From Bradyrhizobium barranii subsp. apii (lineage in GTDB: Bacteria > Pseudomonadota > Alphaproteobacteria > Rhizobiales > Xanthobacteraceae): a stretch of DNA of 64,000 bases. Positions within the stretch are counted from its first letter, which is position 1; every line of letters begins with the position of its first letter. Below the pieces are notes generated by a model. The model had not been told where the DNA came from. It was given only the letters and a program-made list of their open reading frames with translations, and did not search any database. The stretch spans positions 620,001-684,000 of the forward strand of contig NZ_CP096255.1 in assembly GCF_011516635.5 (NCBI RefSeq), read 5' to 3'. Positions 26,492 through 36,788 of the stretch are shown here, piece by piece. The translations under genes were made by a program, and so were the position numbers.

Positions 26492-27679
26492 ATGACCGTT
26501 CGCGCGGGCCGGGAATTTCTGGCCATCCCCGGGCCCACCACGATGCCCGACGAGGTGCTGCAGGCGATGCATCGTCCGGCGATCGACATCTACTCCAAAG
26601 AGATGCACGAGCTGACCGATACACTTCTCGCAGACATCTCGAAGCTGTTCGCGACCAAGGGCAAGTCCTACATCTACATCGCCAACGGCCATGGCGCCTG
26701 GGAAGCCGCGCTGAGCAACGTGCTGTCGCGCGGTGACAAGGTGCTGGTGCTGGAGAGTGGGCGCTTCGCGATCGGTTGGGGCAACGCCGCAGCCCTGATG
26801 GGCGCCGAGGTCGAGGTGCTCAAGGGCGACTGGCGCCGCGCTGTGCGGCCGCACGAGGTCGAAGAGCGCCTGCGCCGCGACAAGGAGCACACCATCAAGG
26901 CCGTCGTCGTCGTCCAGGTCGACACGGCATCGGGCGTGCAGAACGACATCGAGGCGATCGGCAAGGCGATCAAGGCCAGCGGCCATCCCGCGCTGTATAT
27001 GGTGGACACTGTCGCCTCGCTCGGCTGCATGCCGTTCGAGATGGACAAATGGGGCATCGACGTCGCGATGTCCGGCTCGCAGAAGGGCCTGATGACGCCG
27101 CCCGGCCTCGGCTTCGTCGCGGCGAACGCGCGCGCACTCGAGGTGCAGAAGAAGGCCAACATGTCGACGCCCTATTGGAGCTGGAGCGAGCGCGAGGGCA
27201 GCGAGAATTATCGCAAATATGCCGGCACCGCGCCGGTGCATCTGTTGTTCGCGCTGCGCAAGGCGATCGACCTGCTGCACGAGGAAGGGCTCGAAAACGC
27301 GTTCCGCCGCCACAGCCTGCTCGGCGAAGCCGCGCGCCGCGCCGTCTCCGCCTGGTCGGAAGGCCAGGTGCTCGGCTTCAACGTCGCGGAGGCGAGCGAG
27401 CGCTCCAACACCGTGACCACGGTGACCATGAGCAATGGCCACGATCCGGCGCTGCTGCAACGCTATTGCAAGGACAAGTGCGGCGTCGTGCTCGGCACCG
27501 GCATCGGCGATCTCTCGGGACAAGCCTTCCGTATCGCCCATATGGGCCACGTCAATGCGCCGATGCTGCTCGGCACGTTGGGGGTGGTCGAGATCGGCCT
27601 GAATGCGCTGAAGATCCCGCACGGCAAGGGTGGGCTGGAAGCCGCAGTCGCGTATCTCGGCGAGCAGGTGGCGGTGTAA
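26492..27679 (+). CDS. Alanine/serine-glyoxylate aminotransferase family protein (PLP, class V)
   Basis: From the ATG at 26492 (AAGGA nine bases upstream) the protein has 395 residues, normal for the family. It begins GREFLAIPGPTTMPDEVL, as in AGXT/SgaA enzymes. The pyridoxal-phosphate lysine lies in MSGSQKGLMTPPG (K198), and the glycine-rich GHGAWEAALSNVL cofactor loop is present. Such enzymes transfer the amino group of alanine or serine to glyoxylate, giving glycine, in photorespiration-like or serine-cycle C1 metabolism. The preferred donor cannot be read. No related gene is adjacent, and palindromic repeats follow. Confidence 0.92.
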   Translation: MTVRAGREFLAIPGPTTMPDEVLQAMHRPAIDIYSKEMHELTDTLLADISKLFATKGKSYIYIANGHGAWEAALSNVLSRGDKVLVLESGRFAIGWGNAAALMGAEVEVLKGDWRRAVRPHEVEERLRRDKEHTIKAVVVVQVDTASGVQNDIEAIGKAIKASGHPALYMVDTVASLGCMPFEMDKWGIDVAMSGSQKGLMTPPGLGFVAANARALEVQKKANMSTPYWSWSEREGSENYRKYAGTAPVHLLFALRKAIDLLHEEGLENAFRRHSLLGEAARRAVSAWSEGQVLGFNVAEASERSNTVTTVTMSNGHDPALLQRYCKDKCGVVLGTGIGDLSGQAFRIAHMGHVNAPMLLGTLGVVEIGLNALKIPHGKGGLEAAVAYLGEQVAV

Positions 27680-27683
27680 TCTC

Positions 27684-27890
27684 TTCCTTCTCCCCTTGTG
27701 GGAGAAGGTGGCGTAGGCGGCCTTCGGCCGCCGTTCTTAGGAACGCCGAAGCGAAGCTTCGGCTATGGCGCCGGATGAGGGGTTTCTCTCCGCAAACTTC
27801 ACTGCGAGAGTTGTACGCGCGGATAGATACCCCTCACCCGTCTCGCCGCTACGCGGCGAGCCACCCTCTCCCACAGGGGGAGAGGGGGAA
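27684..27890. repeat. Long imperfect palindromic repeat
   Basis: Outer arms CTTCTCCCCTTGTGGGAGAAGG and CCCTCTCCCACAGGGGGAGAG form separate hairpins and are inverted relative to each other. Inner hairpins include GGCGGCCTTCGGCCGCC and CGCCGCTACGCGGCG. It lies between convergent genes and probably also ends transcripts from both sides. Confidence 0.8.
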
Positions 27891-27893
27891 AGG

Positions 27894-28997
27894 TCAGCGC
27901 TCCACGCGATACGCCTCGATCTGCGCCTTCAGCGCATCCAGCGACGCTAGCGGCGCCTCAGGATCGACGCGATACTCTCCACGCGCCAGCCAATTCAGCA
28001 CCATCGCGTCCACCGCCGGCGAATGGTGGATGACGTCGCTGTAGTTATCGAGATCGTGCGTCACGTCCCTGATCGCGCGGAAATCGTATAGACGCACATT
28101 CGGAAGCTGCGTCAGCCGCTCGGCGATTCGCGCGGTGAGGTCGGTGACGATCTTCAGCGTCGCAGGCGAGGCATCGCGCATCGCGACGAACTGCAGGACC
28201 GAATAGGGCGGCAAGTAGATGTCGAAGGTCACGTCCGGATGACGCGTGATCAACCCGGCGGCGTCGCGCTCGAAATGCCGGAGCATGGCGTCGTAGCCAT
28301 AGCCTTCGCCGAGGAAGCGGCTGCGCACGGGGCTCGTGATGTAGGCGAACGAGGCAAGCGTCTTCTTCGCATTGTAGTCACGCGCGACGTCGAAATCGCG
28401 CGGCAGCGCGTGGATGTCGTCGACGTCGGACAGCGCGAACTTGACGGGGAGAAACGGCGCCGCCTGGGTCAGCTTCTGCTGCAGCGGCGGGATCGACCGC
28501 AGCAGCGCGAACAGGGATTCCTTCGCCATCGCGGCGCTGAACAGATAGGACGCGATGCCCTTCGTTGTCTGGCGATAGAGATCGACGGACAGAAAGGGAT
28601 CGGCCTCGATATCCGCCGCATCGACAAAGATGAAATCGTCCATCGCCCAGATCACGCGCCGGGCGCCGCGCTCGATCGCCCGCTCCAGCACAAAGCCCTG
28701 CTGGCGCGAATTGGACCCGGTCATCGCCAGCTTGAGCGAGTGGACGCCGAGCGCGCGATCGATGTCGCTCTGGCGGAAATGGATCGCGAGCGAGGTGCCC
28801 ATGAAGGCGGTGTCGAACGACTGGCTGCGGATCAACCCGGCATTCTGCACGCGCGTGTCGTCGGAATAGAAGGCGGTGAGACGCGAGGGGCGAAACAGTT
28901 GCAGGGGATCGACGAGATAGGTGAGCACCGCCGCGCCCAGCACGCAGGCGATGCTGGCGAGCAGAAGACGTCTCAGATGTGTGAAATTGCCTCGCAT
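27894..28997 (-). CDS. Membrane-anchored SGNH-like partner of an MBOAT acyltransferase
   Basis: The 367-residue protein starts at an ATG that overlaps the MBOAT stop by one base (TGATG), so both are translated as a pair. One N-terminal membrane helix (LLLASIACVLGAAVLTYLV) is followed by a periplasmic domain. A G-x-S stretch (FMGTSLAIHF) near the start and D-x-x-H (NYSDVIHHSP) near the end match the Ser and Asp/His blocks of AlgJ/AlgX/DltD-like SGNH proteins, though spacing should be checked. These partners pass acyl groups from the MBOAT protein to an extracellular polymer. The substrate here is unknown. Confidence 0.8.
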   Translation of the reverse strand: MRGNFTHLRRLLLASIACVLGAAVLTYLVDPLQLFRPSRLTAFYSDDTRVQNAGLIRSQSFDTAFMGTSLAIHFRQSDIDRALGVHSLKLAMTGSNSRQQGFVLERAIERGARRVIWAMDDFIFVDAADIEADPFLSVDLYRQTTKGIASYLFSAAMAKESLFALLRSIPPLQQKLTQAAPFLPVKFALSDVDDIHALPRDFDVARDYNAKKTLASFAYITSPVRSRFLGEGYGYDAMLRHFERDAAGLITRHPDVTFDIYLPPYSVLQFVAMRDASPATLKIVTDLTARIAERLTQLPNVRLYDFRAIRDVTHDLDNYSDVIHHSPAVDAMVLNWLARGEYRVDPEAPLASLDALKAQIEAYRVER

Positions 28998-30433
28998 CAG
29001 AACCGAAAATAGATGAATTCGCTGTGGCTCTGGATGCCGAGAATCCCGAGAGCGAGCACCAGCGACGCGCCGTAGAGAAACAGCGGCCGTATCCGCCCTG
29101 CCGGCAGGACCTCGCCGACCCTGCGATTGTCGTGATCGTATCCCATGATTCCTTGCGTGTTCGGCGCCAGCCACACCAGTGCCGCGTAGATCGACACCAG
29201 AACCAATGCGGCGATCTCCTCGCGGCCGAGGACGATATTCGACGGATCGGCCATCGCGTGGAGGACGCGCAGCGCCCAGGTAACGCTCTCGGCGCGGAAG
29301 AAAACCCAGGCCACGACGACGGCGAGGAACGTCAGCATGGCTCCGACAATGCGGGCCGGGCGCACGAGCAACGCCGGGACGTTGGGCACCAGCGCGTTGA
29401 AGGCATGATTGACGCAGAGATAAGCGCCATGCAGCGCGCCCCAGGCGACAAAAGTCCAGGCCGCGCCGTGCCAGAGCCCGCCGAGCAGCATCGTGATCAT
29501 CAGATTGACGTAGCGCAGCACGCGGCCGCGGCGATTGCCGCCGAGCGAGATGTAGAGATAGTCGCGCAGGAACTGCGACAAGGTCATGTGCCAGCGGCGC
29601 CAGAACTCGACGATGCTGGTGGCCTTGTAGGGTGAGTTGAAATTCACCGGCAGGAAGATGCCGAACATCAGCGATATCCCGATCGCCATGTCGGAATAGC
29701 CGGAGAAGTCGAAATAGAGCTGGAACGTGTAGGCGAGCGCACCACACCAGGCCTGATCAAAGCTCGGCGAGCGCGCCTCGAAGGCGAGCGCCACCAGCGG
29801 CTGGATGCCGTCGGCAAGGCAGGTCTTCTTGAACAGGCCGATCGCGAAGATGACGATTGCGCACATGATCAGGTGCGCGTCCGGATACTTGGTCTCCTTC
29901 CGCTCGAATTGCGGGATCATGTCCTTGTGGTGGAGGATCGGCCCCGCGATCAGATGCGGAAAGTAGGTCACGAACAGCGCATAGTGCGGCAAGGCGTAAC
30001 GCGCGACCTGGCCACGATACGCATCCACCAGGAACGCGATCTGGGTGAAAGTGTAGAAGGAGATGCCGACCGGCAGCAGGATGTGGACCGCAACATGCGT
30101 GCCGGCCAGCGCATTGATGTTCTCGGCGACGAAGCCGGCATATTTGAAGATGCCGAGCACGAGGAGGTCGCCGACGACGCCGAGCGCGAGCGCCGCCTTT
30201 CGTTGCATTGGGGCGAGCTTCGCCGCGATCAGGAGATAGCCGACGCCGTAGTTGAAGGCGATCGAGATCAGCAGCAGGCCCACGAACTGCCAGCTGCCGA
30301 TGGCGTAGAAGGCGAGCGAGGCCAGCGCCAGCCAGATCACCGGCGCCAGATTGCTGCGCCGCCCGAGCCAGAAATAGCCGGCCAGCACGGCCGGCAGGAA
30401 CAGCAGGATGAACGAGTAGGAATTGAACAGCAT
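28997..30433 (-). CDS. MBOAT-family membrane O-acyltransferase (AlgI-like)
   Basis: This 478-residue polytopic protein carries the MBOAT signature. The conserved histidines lie in GLWHGAAWTFVAWGALHGAY (H322 and H335), and the upstream block FNSPYKATSIVEFWRRWHMTL is also typical of AlgI. AlgI-type proteins move acetyl groups across the inner membrane for acetylation of alginate, cellulose, peptidoglycan or other glycans. The following coupled SGNH-like gene completes a minimal acetylation pair, but no polysaccharide biosynthesis gene is adjacent, so the polymer is unknown. First gene of a two-gene operon. Confidence 0.93.
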   Translation of the reverse strand: MLFNSYSFILLFLPAVLAGYFWLGRRSNLAPVIWLALASLAFYAIGSWQFVGLLLISIAFNYGVGYLLIAAKLAPMQRKAALALGVVGDLLVLGIFKYAGFVAENINALAGTHVAVHILLPVGISFYTFTQIAFLVDAYRGQVARYALPHYALFVTYFPHLIAGPILHHKDMIPQFERKETKYPDAHLIMCAIVIFAIGLFKKTCLADGIQPLVALAFEARSPSFDQAWCGALAYTFQLYFDFSGYSDMAIGISLMFGIFLPVNFNSPYKATSIVEFWRRWHMTLSQFLRDYLYISLGGNRRGRVLRYVNLMITMLLGGLWHGAAWTFVAWGALHGAYLCVNHAFNALVPNVPALLVRPARIVGAMLTFLAVVVAWVFFRAESVTWALRVLHAMADPSNIVLGREEIAALVLVSIYAALVWLAPNTQGIMGYDHDNRRVGEVLPAGRIRPLFLYGASLVLALGILGIQSHSEFIYFRF

Positions 30434-30590
30434 CAGGCTGGACCGGAGGCGGGAATATCGCCCCTAAAGCATACAAGGGGGCGATCAACAACCCGGCGAC
30501 TTGGCGCAGTCCTTGGCGCAGCGGCGCTGGCAATTCGCGGAATCGGGACGATATAAGGTGGAACACGGCGAGCGATGCGGCGCGCCTTTC

Positions 30591-30737
30591 TTCTCCCTCT
30601 CCCCGATCTTACGGGGAGAGGGTTGGGGTGAGGGGCCTCTCTCCGCGGATGAGATTGCCGAGGGACCTGTACCCCCCTCACCCGGATTGCATCTTCGATG
30701 CAATCCGACCTCTCCCCGCAAGCGGGGAGAGGTGAAG
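30591..30737. repeat. Palindromic intergenic repeat
   Basis: Hairpin arms CTCTCCCCGATCTTACGGGGAG and CCTCTCCCCGCAAGCGGGGAGAGG lie at the ends; an inner hairpin is GATTGCATCTTCGATGCAATC. The element fills the 336-bp divergent gap (30434-30769) between the MBOAT gene and oligopeptidase B. The remaining bases hold promoters I cannot define. Confidence 0.8.
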
Positions 30738-30769
30738 AACGGCGACGCACGGATACGAATGAGGACCGA

Positions 30770-32875
30770 GTGACACAAGCCAAGACACCTTCCCAGCCCC
30801 CCGTCGCCCCGCGCCGGCCGCATTCCTTCACGCGGCACGGGATCACCGTGACCGACGACTATGCCTGGCTGAAGGACGAGAAATGGCAGGAGGTGCTGCG
30901 TGATCCCGCCGTGCTCGATCCCGACATCCGCAAATATCTCGATGAAGAGAACGGCTACACCGAGAGCCTGCTCGGTCACACCTCGACCCTACAGAAGACG
31001 CTGGTGCGCGAAATGCGCGGGCGGATCAAGGAGGACGATTCCAGCGTGCCCTCGCCCGACGGCCCGTTCGCCTATTTCCGCAGGTTTCGCGAGGGTGGGC
31101 AGCACGAATTGTTCGGCCGCATGCCGCGCGACGGTGGCGAGGGCCATATCGTGCTCGACGGCGATGCGCTCGCGAAGCACCACAAATACTTCAAGTTCGG
31201 CGGCAGCCGCCACTCGAACGACCACAAGCTGCAGGCCTGGAGCGCCGACACCAAGGGCTCGGAGTATTTTTCCATCCGCGTCCGCGACTGGGCCACGGGC
31301 AAGGATCTTGACGATTTGGTCGAGGAAACCGACGGCGGCATCGTCTGGAGCAAGGACTGCAAGAGCTTCTTCTACGTGAAGCTCGACGACAACCATCGCC
31401 CGATGCAGGTGTGGTTGCACAGGCTCGGCACCAGGCAGGCCGACGACACGCTCGTCTACGAGGAGCAGGATTCCGGCTGGTTCACCCATCTGCATGAGAG
31501 CACCAGCGGGCGCTTCTGCGTGATCGCGGGCGGCGATCACGAGACCTCGGAGCAGCGGCTGATCGATCTCGCCCACCCCGAAGCGCCGCCGCGCCTGGTC
31601 GCGGCGCGCGAGGACGGCGTGCAATATTCGCTGGCCGACCGCGGCGACGAGCTCTTCATCCTTACCAATGCCGATGACGCCATCGATTTCAAGATCGTCA
31701 CCGCGCCGCTTGGCGCACCCGAGCGCAAGAACTGGCGCGACCTGATCCCGTATCGCCCCGGCGTCTACATCATCGACCTCGATCTCTATGCCGGCCATCT
31801 GGTGCGGTTGGAGCGCGCCAATGCGCTGCCGTCGGTCGTGATCCGCGATCTCGCGACCAGGGACGAGCACGCCATCGCCTTCGACGAGGCCGCCTATTCG
31901 CTCGACACGATGGGCTCCTACGAATTCGAGACAACGAATTTGCGCTTCGCCTATTCGTCGATGACGACGCCGTCGGAAGTCTATGACTACGACATGGTCA
32001 AGCGCACGCGGACCTTACGCAAGCGCCAGGAGATCCCGTCGGGCCACGATGCGGCCGACTATGTCACGACACGCATCATGGCCAAGGCGCATGACGGCGC
32101 CGAGGTGCCGGTGTCGATCCTCTATCGCCGCGGGCTGAAGCTCGATGGCTCGGCGCCGCTGCTGCTTTACGGCTACGGCTCCTACGGCATGGCGATGCCG
32201 GCATCGTTCAACGCCAATCGCCTGTCACTGGTCGACCGCGGCTTTGTTTACGCCATCGCCCATATCCGCGGCGGCGCCGACAAGGGCTGGGGCTGGTATC
32301 TCGACGGCAAGCGCGAGAAGAAGACCAACTCGTTCGACGATTTCGCCGCCAGCGCACGGGCGCTGATCGATGCGAAGTACACGAGCGCGAAGCGCATCGT
32401 CGGCCATGGCGGCTCGGCCGGCGGCATGCTGATGGGCGCGGTGGCAAACCGCGCCGGCGAGCTGTTCGCGGGCATCGTCGCCGAAGTGCCGTTCGTCGAC
32501 GTGCTCAACACCATGCTCGACGACACGCTGCCGCTGACGCCGCCGGAATGGCCCGAATGGGGCAACCCGATCGAGAGCGAAAAGGATTTTCGCACCATCC
32601 TGTCCTACTCGCCCTACGACAACGTCGCGGCGAAGGACTATCCGGCGATCCTCGCGATGGGCGGCTTGACCGATCCGCGCGTGACCTATTGGGAGCCGGC
32701 CAAATGGATCGCGCGCCTGCGCGCCACCATGAGCGGCGGCGGCCCGGTGCTACTCCGCACCAACATGGGCGCCGGCCACGGCGGCGCATCGGGGCGTTTT
32801 GACCGGCTCGATGAAGTCGCAATCGTCTATGCGTTCGCGCTGTGGGCAGCGGGGATGGCGGAGGCCGGGGTGTAG
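30770..32875 (+). CDS. Oligopeptidase B / prolyl oligopeptidase family serine peptidase (S9)
   Basis: The best start is the GTG at 30770 with GAGGA four bases upstream; upstream frame sequence belongs to a repeat. The protein has 701 residues: an N-terminal beta-propeller (about 70-420) and a C-terminal alpha/beta-hydrolase domain. The catalytic triad is visible: Ser in GHGGSAGGM (S549), Asp in TDPRV (D635) and His in GAGHGGASGR (H670). Oligopeptidase B is a cytoplasmic enzyme cutting short peptides after Arg/Lys; no signal peptide is seen, consistent with that. Gene stands alone and is followed by a palindromic repeat. Confidence 0.93.
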   Translation: MTQAKTPSQPPVAPRRPHSFTRHGITVTDDYAWLKDEKWQEVLRDPAVLDPDIRKYLDEENGYTESLLGHTSTLQKTLVREMRGRIKEDDSSVPSPDGPFAYFRRFREGGQHELFGRMPRDGGEGHIVLDGDALAKHHKYFKFGGSRHSNDHKLQAWSADTKGSEYFSIRVRDWATGKDLDDLVEETDGGIVWSKDCKSFFYVKLDDNHRPMQVWLHRLGTRQADDTLVYEEQDSGWFTHLHESTSGRFCVIAGGDHETSEQRLIDLAHPEAPPRLVAAREDGVQYSLADRGDELFILTNADDAIDFKIVTAPLGAPERKNWRDLIPYRPGVYIIDLDLYAGHLVRLERANALPSVVIRDLATRDEHAIAFDEAAYSLDTMGSYEFETTNLRFAYSSMTTPSEVYDYDMVKRTRTLRKRQEIPSGHDAADYVTTRIMAKAHDGAEVPVSILYRRGLKLDGSAPLLLYGYGSYGMAMPASFNANRLSLVDRGFVYAIAHIRGGADKGWGWYLDGKREKKTNSFDDFAASARALIDAKYTSAKRIVGHGGSAGGMLMGAVANRAGELFAGIVAEVPFVDVLNTMLDDTLPLTPPEWPEWGNPIESEKDFRTILSYSPYDNVAAKDYPAILAMGGLTDPRVTYWEPAKWIARLRATMSGGGPVLLRTNMGAGHGGASGRFDRLDEVAIVYAFALWAAGMAEAGV

Positions 32876-32891
32876 CGACACCCACCGCCGT

Positions 32892-33029
32892 CGTCCCAGC
32901 GAACGCAGGGACCCATACCGCGTGATTTATCGGAAGAGGGCGGGAGCAGTACCGACGAAGACTTCTTGACTGCGGTCTTCGCCAAACTGCTCCCTGGGGT
33001 TATGGGTCCCCTGCGTTCGCAGGGACGAC
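32892..33029. repeat. Palindromic intergenic repeat with GTCGTCCC ends
   Basis: It starts GTCGTCCCAGCGAACGCAGG and ends CTGCGTTCGCAGGGACGAC, near-exact inverted copies, with inner arms GGGACCCATA and TATGGGTCCC. It lies between convergent oligopeptidase B and SMP-30 genes. Confidence 0.85.
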
Positions 33030-33072
33030 AGGGGAGATTGTGGGACGATTTACCGTCCCACAAGGCATCGCC

Positions 33073-34164
33073 TCACACCGCCCCGTGCGCCTCGACATAC
33101 AGCGCATACACCGAATGGCTGCTCGCCATGTAAAGCCGGTTGTTCTTCGGGCCGCCGAAGCAGAGGTTGGCGCAGCGTTCGGGCAGCTTGATGAAGGCGA
33201 GCGGCTTGCCGTCCGCGTTGAACACCATCACGCCGTCGAGATCTTCCGACTTGCCCCTGAGCTGAAAGACCTTGCGGCCGCCGATGTCGGTGGGTTCGGA
33301 TTGCAGCGCGCCGTTGGAGCCCCAGCCGCACCAGAGGTTGCCGTCGCGGTCCACGCGGAAACCGTCGAGCGAGGCTTGGTCGGCGGCGTCGATCAGCTTG
33401 GTCTTGCCGCTCAAGGCACCGTCGTCGCCGACATTGTAGCTCCAGATGCTGTGGTTGGGCGTGCCCTTCCATTCGACGATGTAGAGCTTCTTCTCGTCCG
33501 GCGAGAAGGCAAGGCCGTTCGGATTGACGAGGTCGGTGAGGACGGCGCTGATCTTGCCGTCCTTCGCGATGCGGTAGACGTTGGTGGTGGCCTGCTCGGC
33601 CTTCTCCTTCTTGCCTTCCCACTCGCCGTTGATGCCGAACAGCGGATCGGTGAACCAGATGCTGTCGTCGGATTTCACCACGATGTCGTTCGGTGCGTTC
33701 AGCCGCTTGCCCTCGAACTTGTCGGCGAGCACGGTGATCTTGCCGTCCTTCTCGGTGCGGGTGATGCGGCGGGTGACGGAGTGCTCGCAGGTGACGAGGC
33801 GGCCCTGGCGGTCGCGCGCATTGCCGTTGGCGTAATTGGCGTTGGCGCGGAACACGCTGGTCTGCCCGGTCTTCTCGTCGAACTTCATGATCCGGTTGTT
33901 GGGAATGTCCGAGAACAGCAGATAGCCGCCTTCGGGGAAATAGGCGGGACCTTCGGCCCAGCGCATGCCTGATGCGACCTGCTCGACCGTCGAGGAATAG
34001 AGCCGGTATTTTCCAAAGCTGGGATCGAGGATCTGGACGGCGGGATCGGGGTAGCGCTGGTTGGGCGTGAACGGAAACGACTGGGCACCGGCGGCGCGGG
34101 CGAGAAGTGCGGAAGCCGCCGCCGCACCGGCGCCGGCCATGAGACTACGTCGCGTGAAATTCAT
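33073..34164 (-). CDS. Tat-exported SMP-30/gluconolactonase-like protein
   Basis: The 363-residue protein begins with a twin-arginine signal (MNFTRRSLMAGAGAAAASAL), so it is probably exported folded. The six-bladed SMP-30/gluconolactonase fold is recognisable by GMRWAEGPAYFPEGGYLLFS, RLNAPNDIVVKSDDSIWFTD and NPNGLAFSPDEKKLYIVEW. These include the Glu, Asn and Asp residues that bind the divalent metal in this family. It would hydrolyse a sugar lactone to the acid, in the periplasm, feeding the neighbouring sugar-acid pathway. GGGAGG lies upstream. An intrinsic terminator separates it from the upstream aldolase gene, so it may have its own promoter. Confidence 0.9.
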   Translation of the reverse strand: MNFTRRSLMAGAGAAAASALLARAAGAQSFPFTPNQRYPDPAVQILDPSFGKYRLYSSTVEQVASGMRWAEGPAYFPEGGYLLFSDIPNNRIMKFDEKTGQTSVFRANANYANGNARDRQGRLVTCEHSVTRRITRTEKDGKITVLADKFEGKRLNAPNDIVVKSDDSIWFTDPLFGINGEWEGKKEKAEQATTNVYRIAKDGKISAVLTDLVNPNGLAFSPDEKKLYIVEWKGTPNHSIWSYNVGDDGALSGKTKLIDAADQASLDGFRVDRDGNLWCGWGSNGALQSEPTDIGGRKVFQLRGKSEDLDGVMVFNADGKPLAFIKLPERCANLCFGGPKNNRLYMASSHSVYALYVEAHGAV

Positions 34165-34182
34165 AAGTATCCTCCCTGCTCG

Positions 34183-34210
34183 ATAAAAGGCCGGCGCTTG
34201 ATGCGCCGGC
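34183..34210 (-). terminator. Rho-independent terminator after the RraA-like gene
   Basis: On the minus strand an eight-base-pair GC stem (GCCGGCGC / GCGCCGGC at 34190-34210, five-base loop) is followed by CCTTTTATCG. This is a classical intrinsic terminator, located 29 bp after the aldolase stop and 19 bp before the SMP-30 start codon. Confidence 0.7.
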
Positions 34211-34238
34211 TCGTTTCTTGACGTGACTTAGCTTCGGC

Positions 34239-34958
34239 CTAGCGGCCGTTCTTCTTCCGCCATTCCGCAAAATCGGTGAGCGTCTGCGGATCGGTGGCCG
34301 GATAGAGACCGAAGATGCCGCGGCCTTTGCCGACCTCCTCGGTGACGAAATCCTCGAACGCGGTCATCTCGAACGTTTCGTTGGCGATCTCGTCGGCGAG
34401 ATGCGCGGGGATCACGATGACGCCGTCGCTGTCGCCGAGAATGACGTCACCCGGAAATACCGGCGCATCGCCACAACCGATCGGTACGTTGATCTCGATC
34501 GCCTGGTGCAGCGTGAGATTCGTCGGCGCCGAGGGGCGATGGTGATAGGCGGGGATGCCGAGCTTTGCGATCTCGGCGGAATCGCGAAAGCCGCCGTCGG
34601 TGACGACGCCGGCGACGCCGCGCTTCATCAACCGCGTCACCAGGATCGCGCCGGCAGAGGCCGCGCGCGCGTCCTTGCGGCTGTCCATCACCAGCACGCT
34701 GCCGGGCGGACAATCCTCGACCGCCTTGCGCTGCGGATGGGAGCGATCCCTGAAGACGTCGATGGTGTTGAGGTCCTCGCGCGCCGGCATGTAGCGCAGC
34801 GTGAAGGCCTCGCCGACCATGGTCGGCTGGTCGGCGCCGAGCGGGTGCACATCCTGGATCATCTGGATCCGCAGGCAGCGCTTGAACAACGCGGTGGCGA
34901 CGGTGGCGGTGGAGACGGATTTGAGTTTTGTGCGGGTGGCTTCAGAAAGTTTGGACAT
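34239..34958 (-). CDS. RraA-family aldolase/decarboxylase-like protein (sugar-acid catabolism)
   Basis: From the ATG at 34958 the protein has 239 residues and the RraA/HMG-aldolase fold. The signature is the glycine-rich AGVVTDGGFRD with the conserved Arg125-Asp126 pair that binds substrate and metal in 4-hydroxy-4-methyl-2-oxoglutarate aldolases; GDVILGDSDGVIVIP follows. Proteins annotated as regulator of RNase E RraA in such contexts are usually metabolic enzymes acting on 2-oxo acids. Next to an IlvD-type pentonate dehydratase it probably acts on the dehydration product. The gene is 90 bp after the dehydratase. Confidence 0.85.
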   Translation of the reverse strand: MSKLSEATRTKLKSVSTATVATALFKRCLRIQMIQDVHPLGADQPTMVGEAFTLRYMPAREDLNTIDVFRDRSHPQRKAVEDCPPGSVLVMDSRKDARAASAGAILVTRLMKRGVAGVVTDGGFRDSAEIAKLGIPAYHHRPSAPTNLTLHQAIEINVPIGCGDAPVFPGDVILGDSDGVIVIPAHLADEIANETFEMTAFEDFVTEEVGKGRGIFGLYPATDPQTLTDFAEWRKKNGR

Positions 34959-34977
34959 CTCGTGCTCTCTCATCTTC

Positions 34978-35018
34978 GTCATTCCGGGATGCGGCGGAAC
35001 GGCGCAGGCCCGGAATCC
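34978..35018. repeat. Short inverted repeat (partial palindromic element)
   Basis: ATTCCGGG and CCCGGAAT face each other around a 22-bp loop between the dehydratase and aldolase genes. It resembles one arm of the larger palindromic elements in this window. Confidence 0.4.
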
Positions 35019-35048
35019 ATACTCACGATCGTGGCTATGGACAGGTTG

Positions 35049-36784
<1,736 letters not shown>

Positions 36785-36788
<4 letters not shown>

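Noticed and set aside
27894..29747. Extension of the SGNH-like gene to a 617-codon frame starting at 29747
   Set aside because: The extra 250 codons overlap the MBOAT gene in another frame; the TGATG overlap at 28997 gives the natural start.
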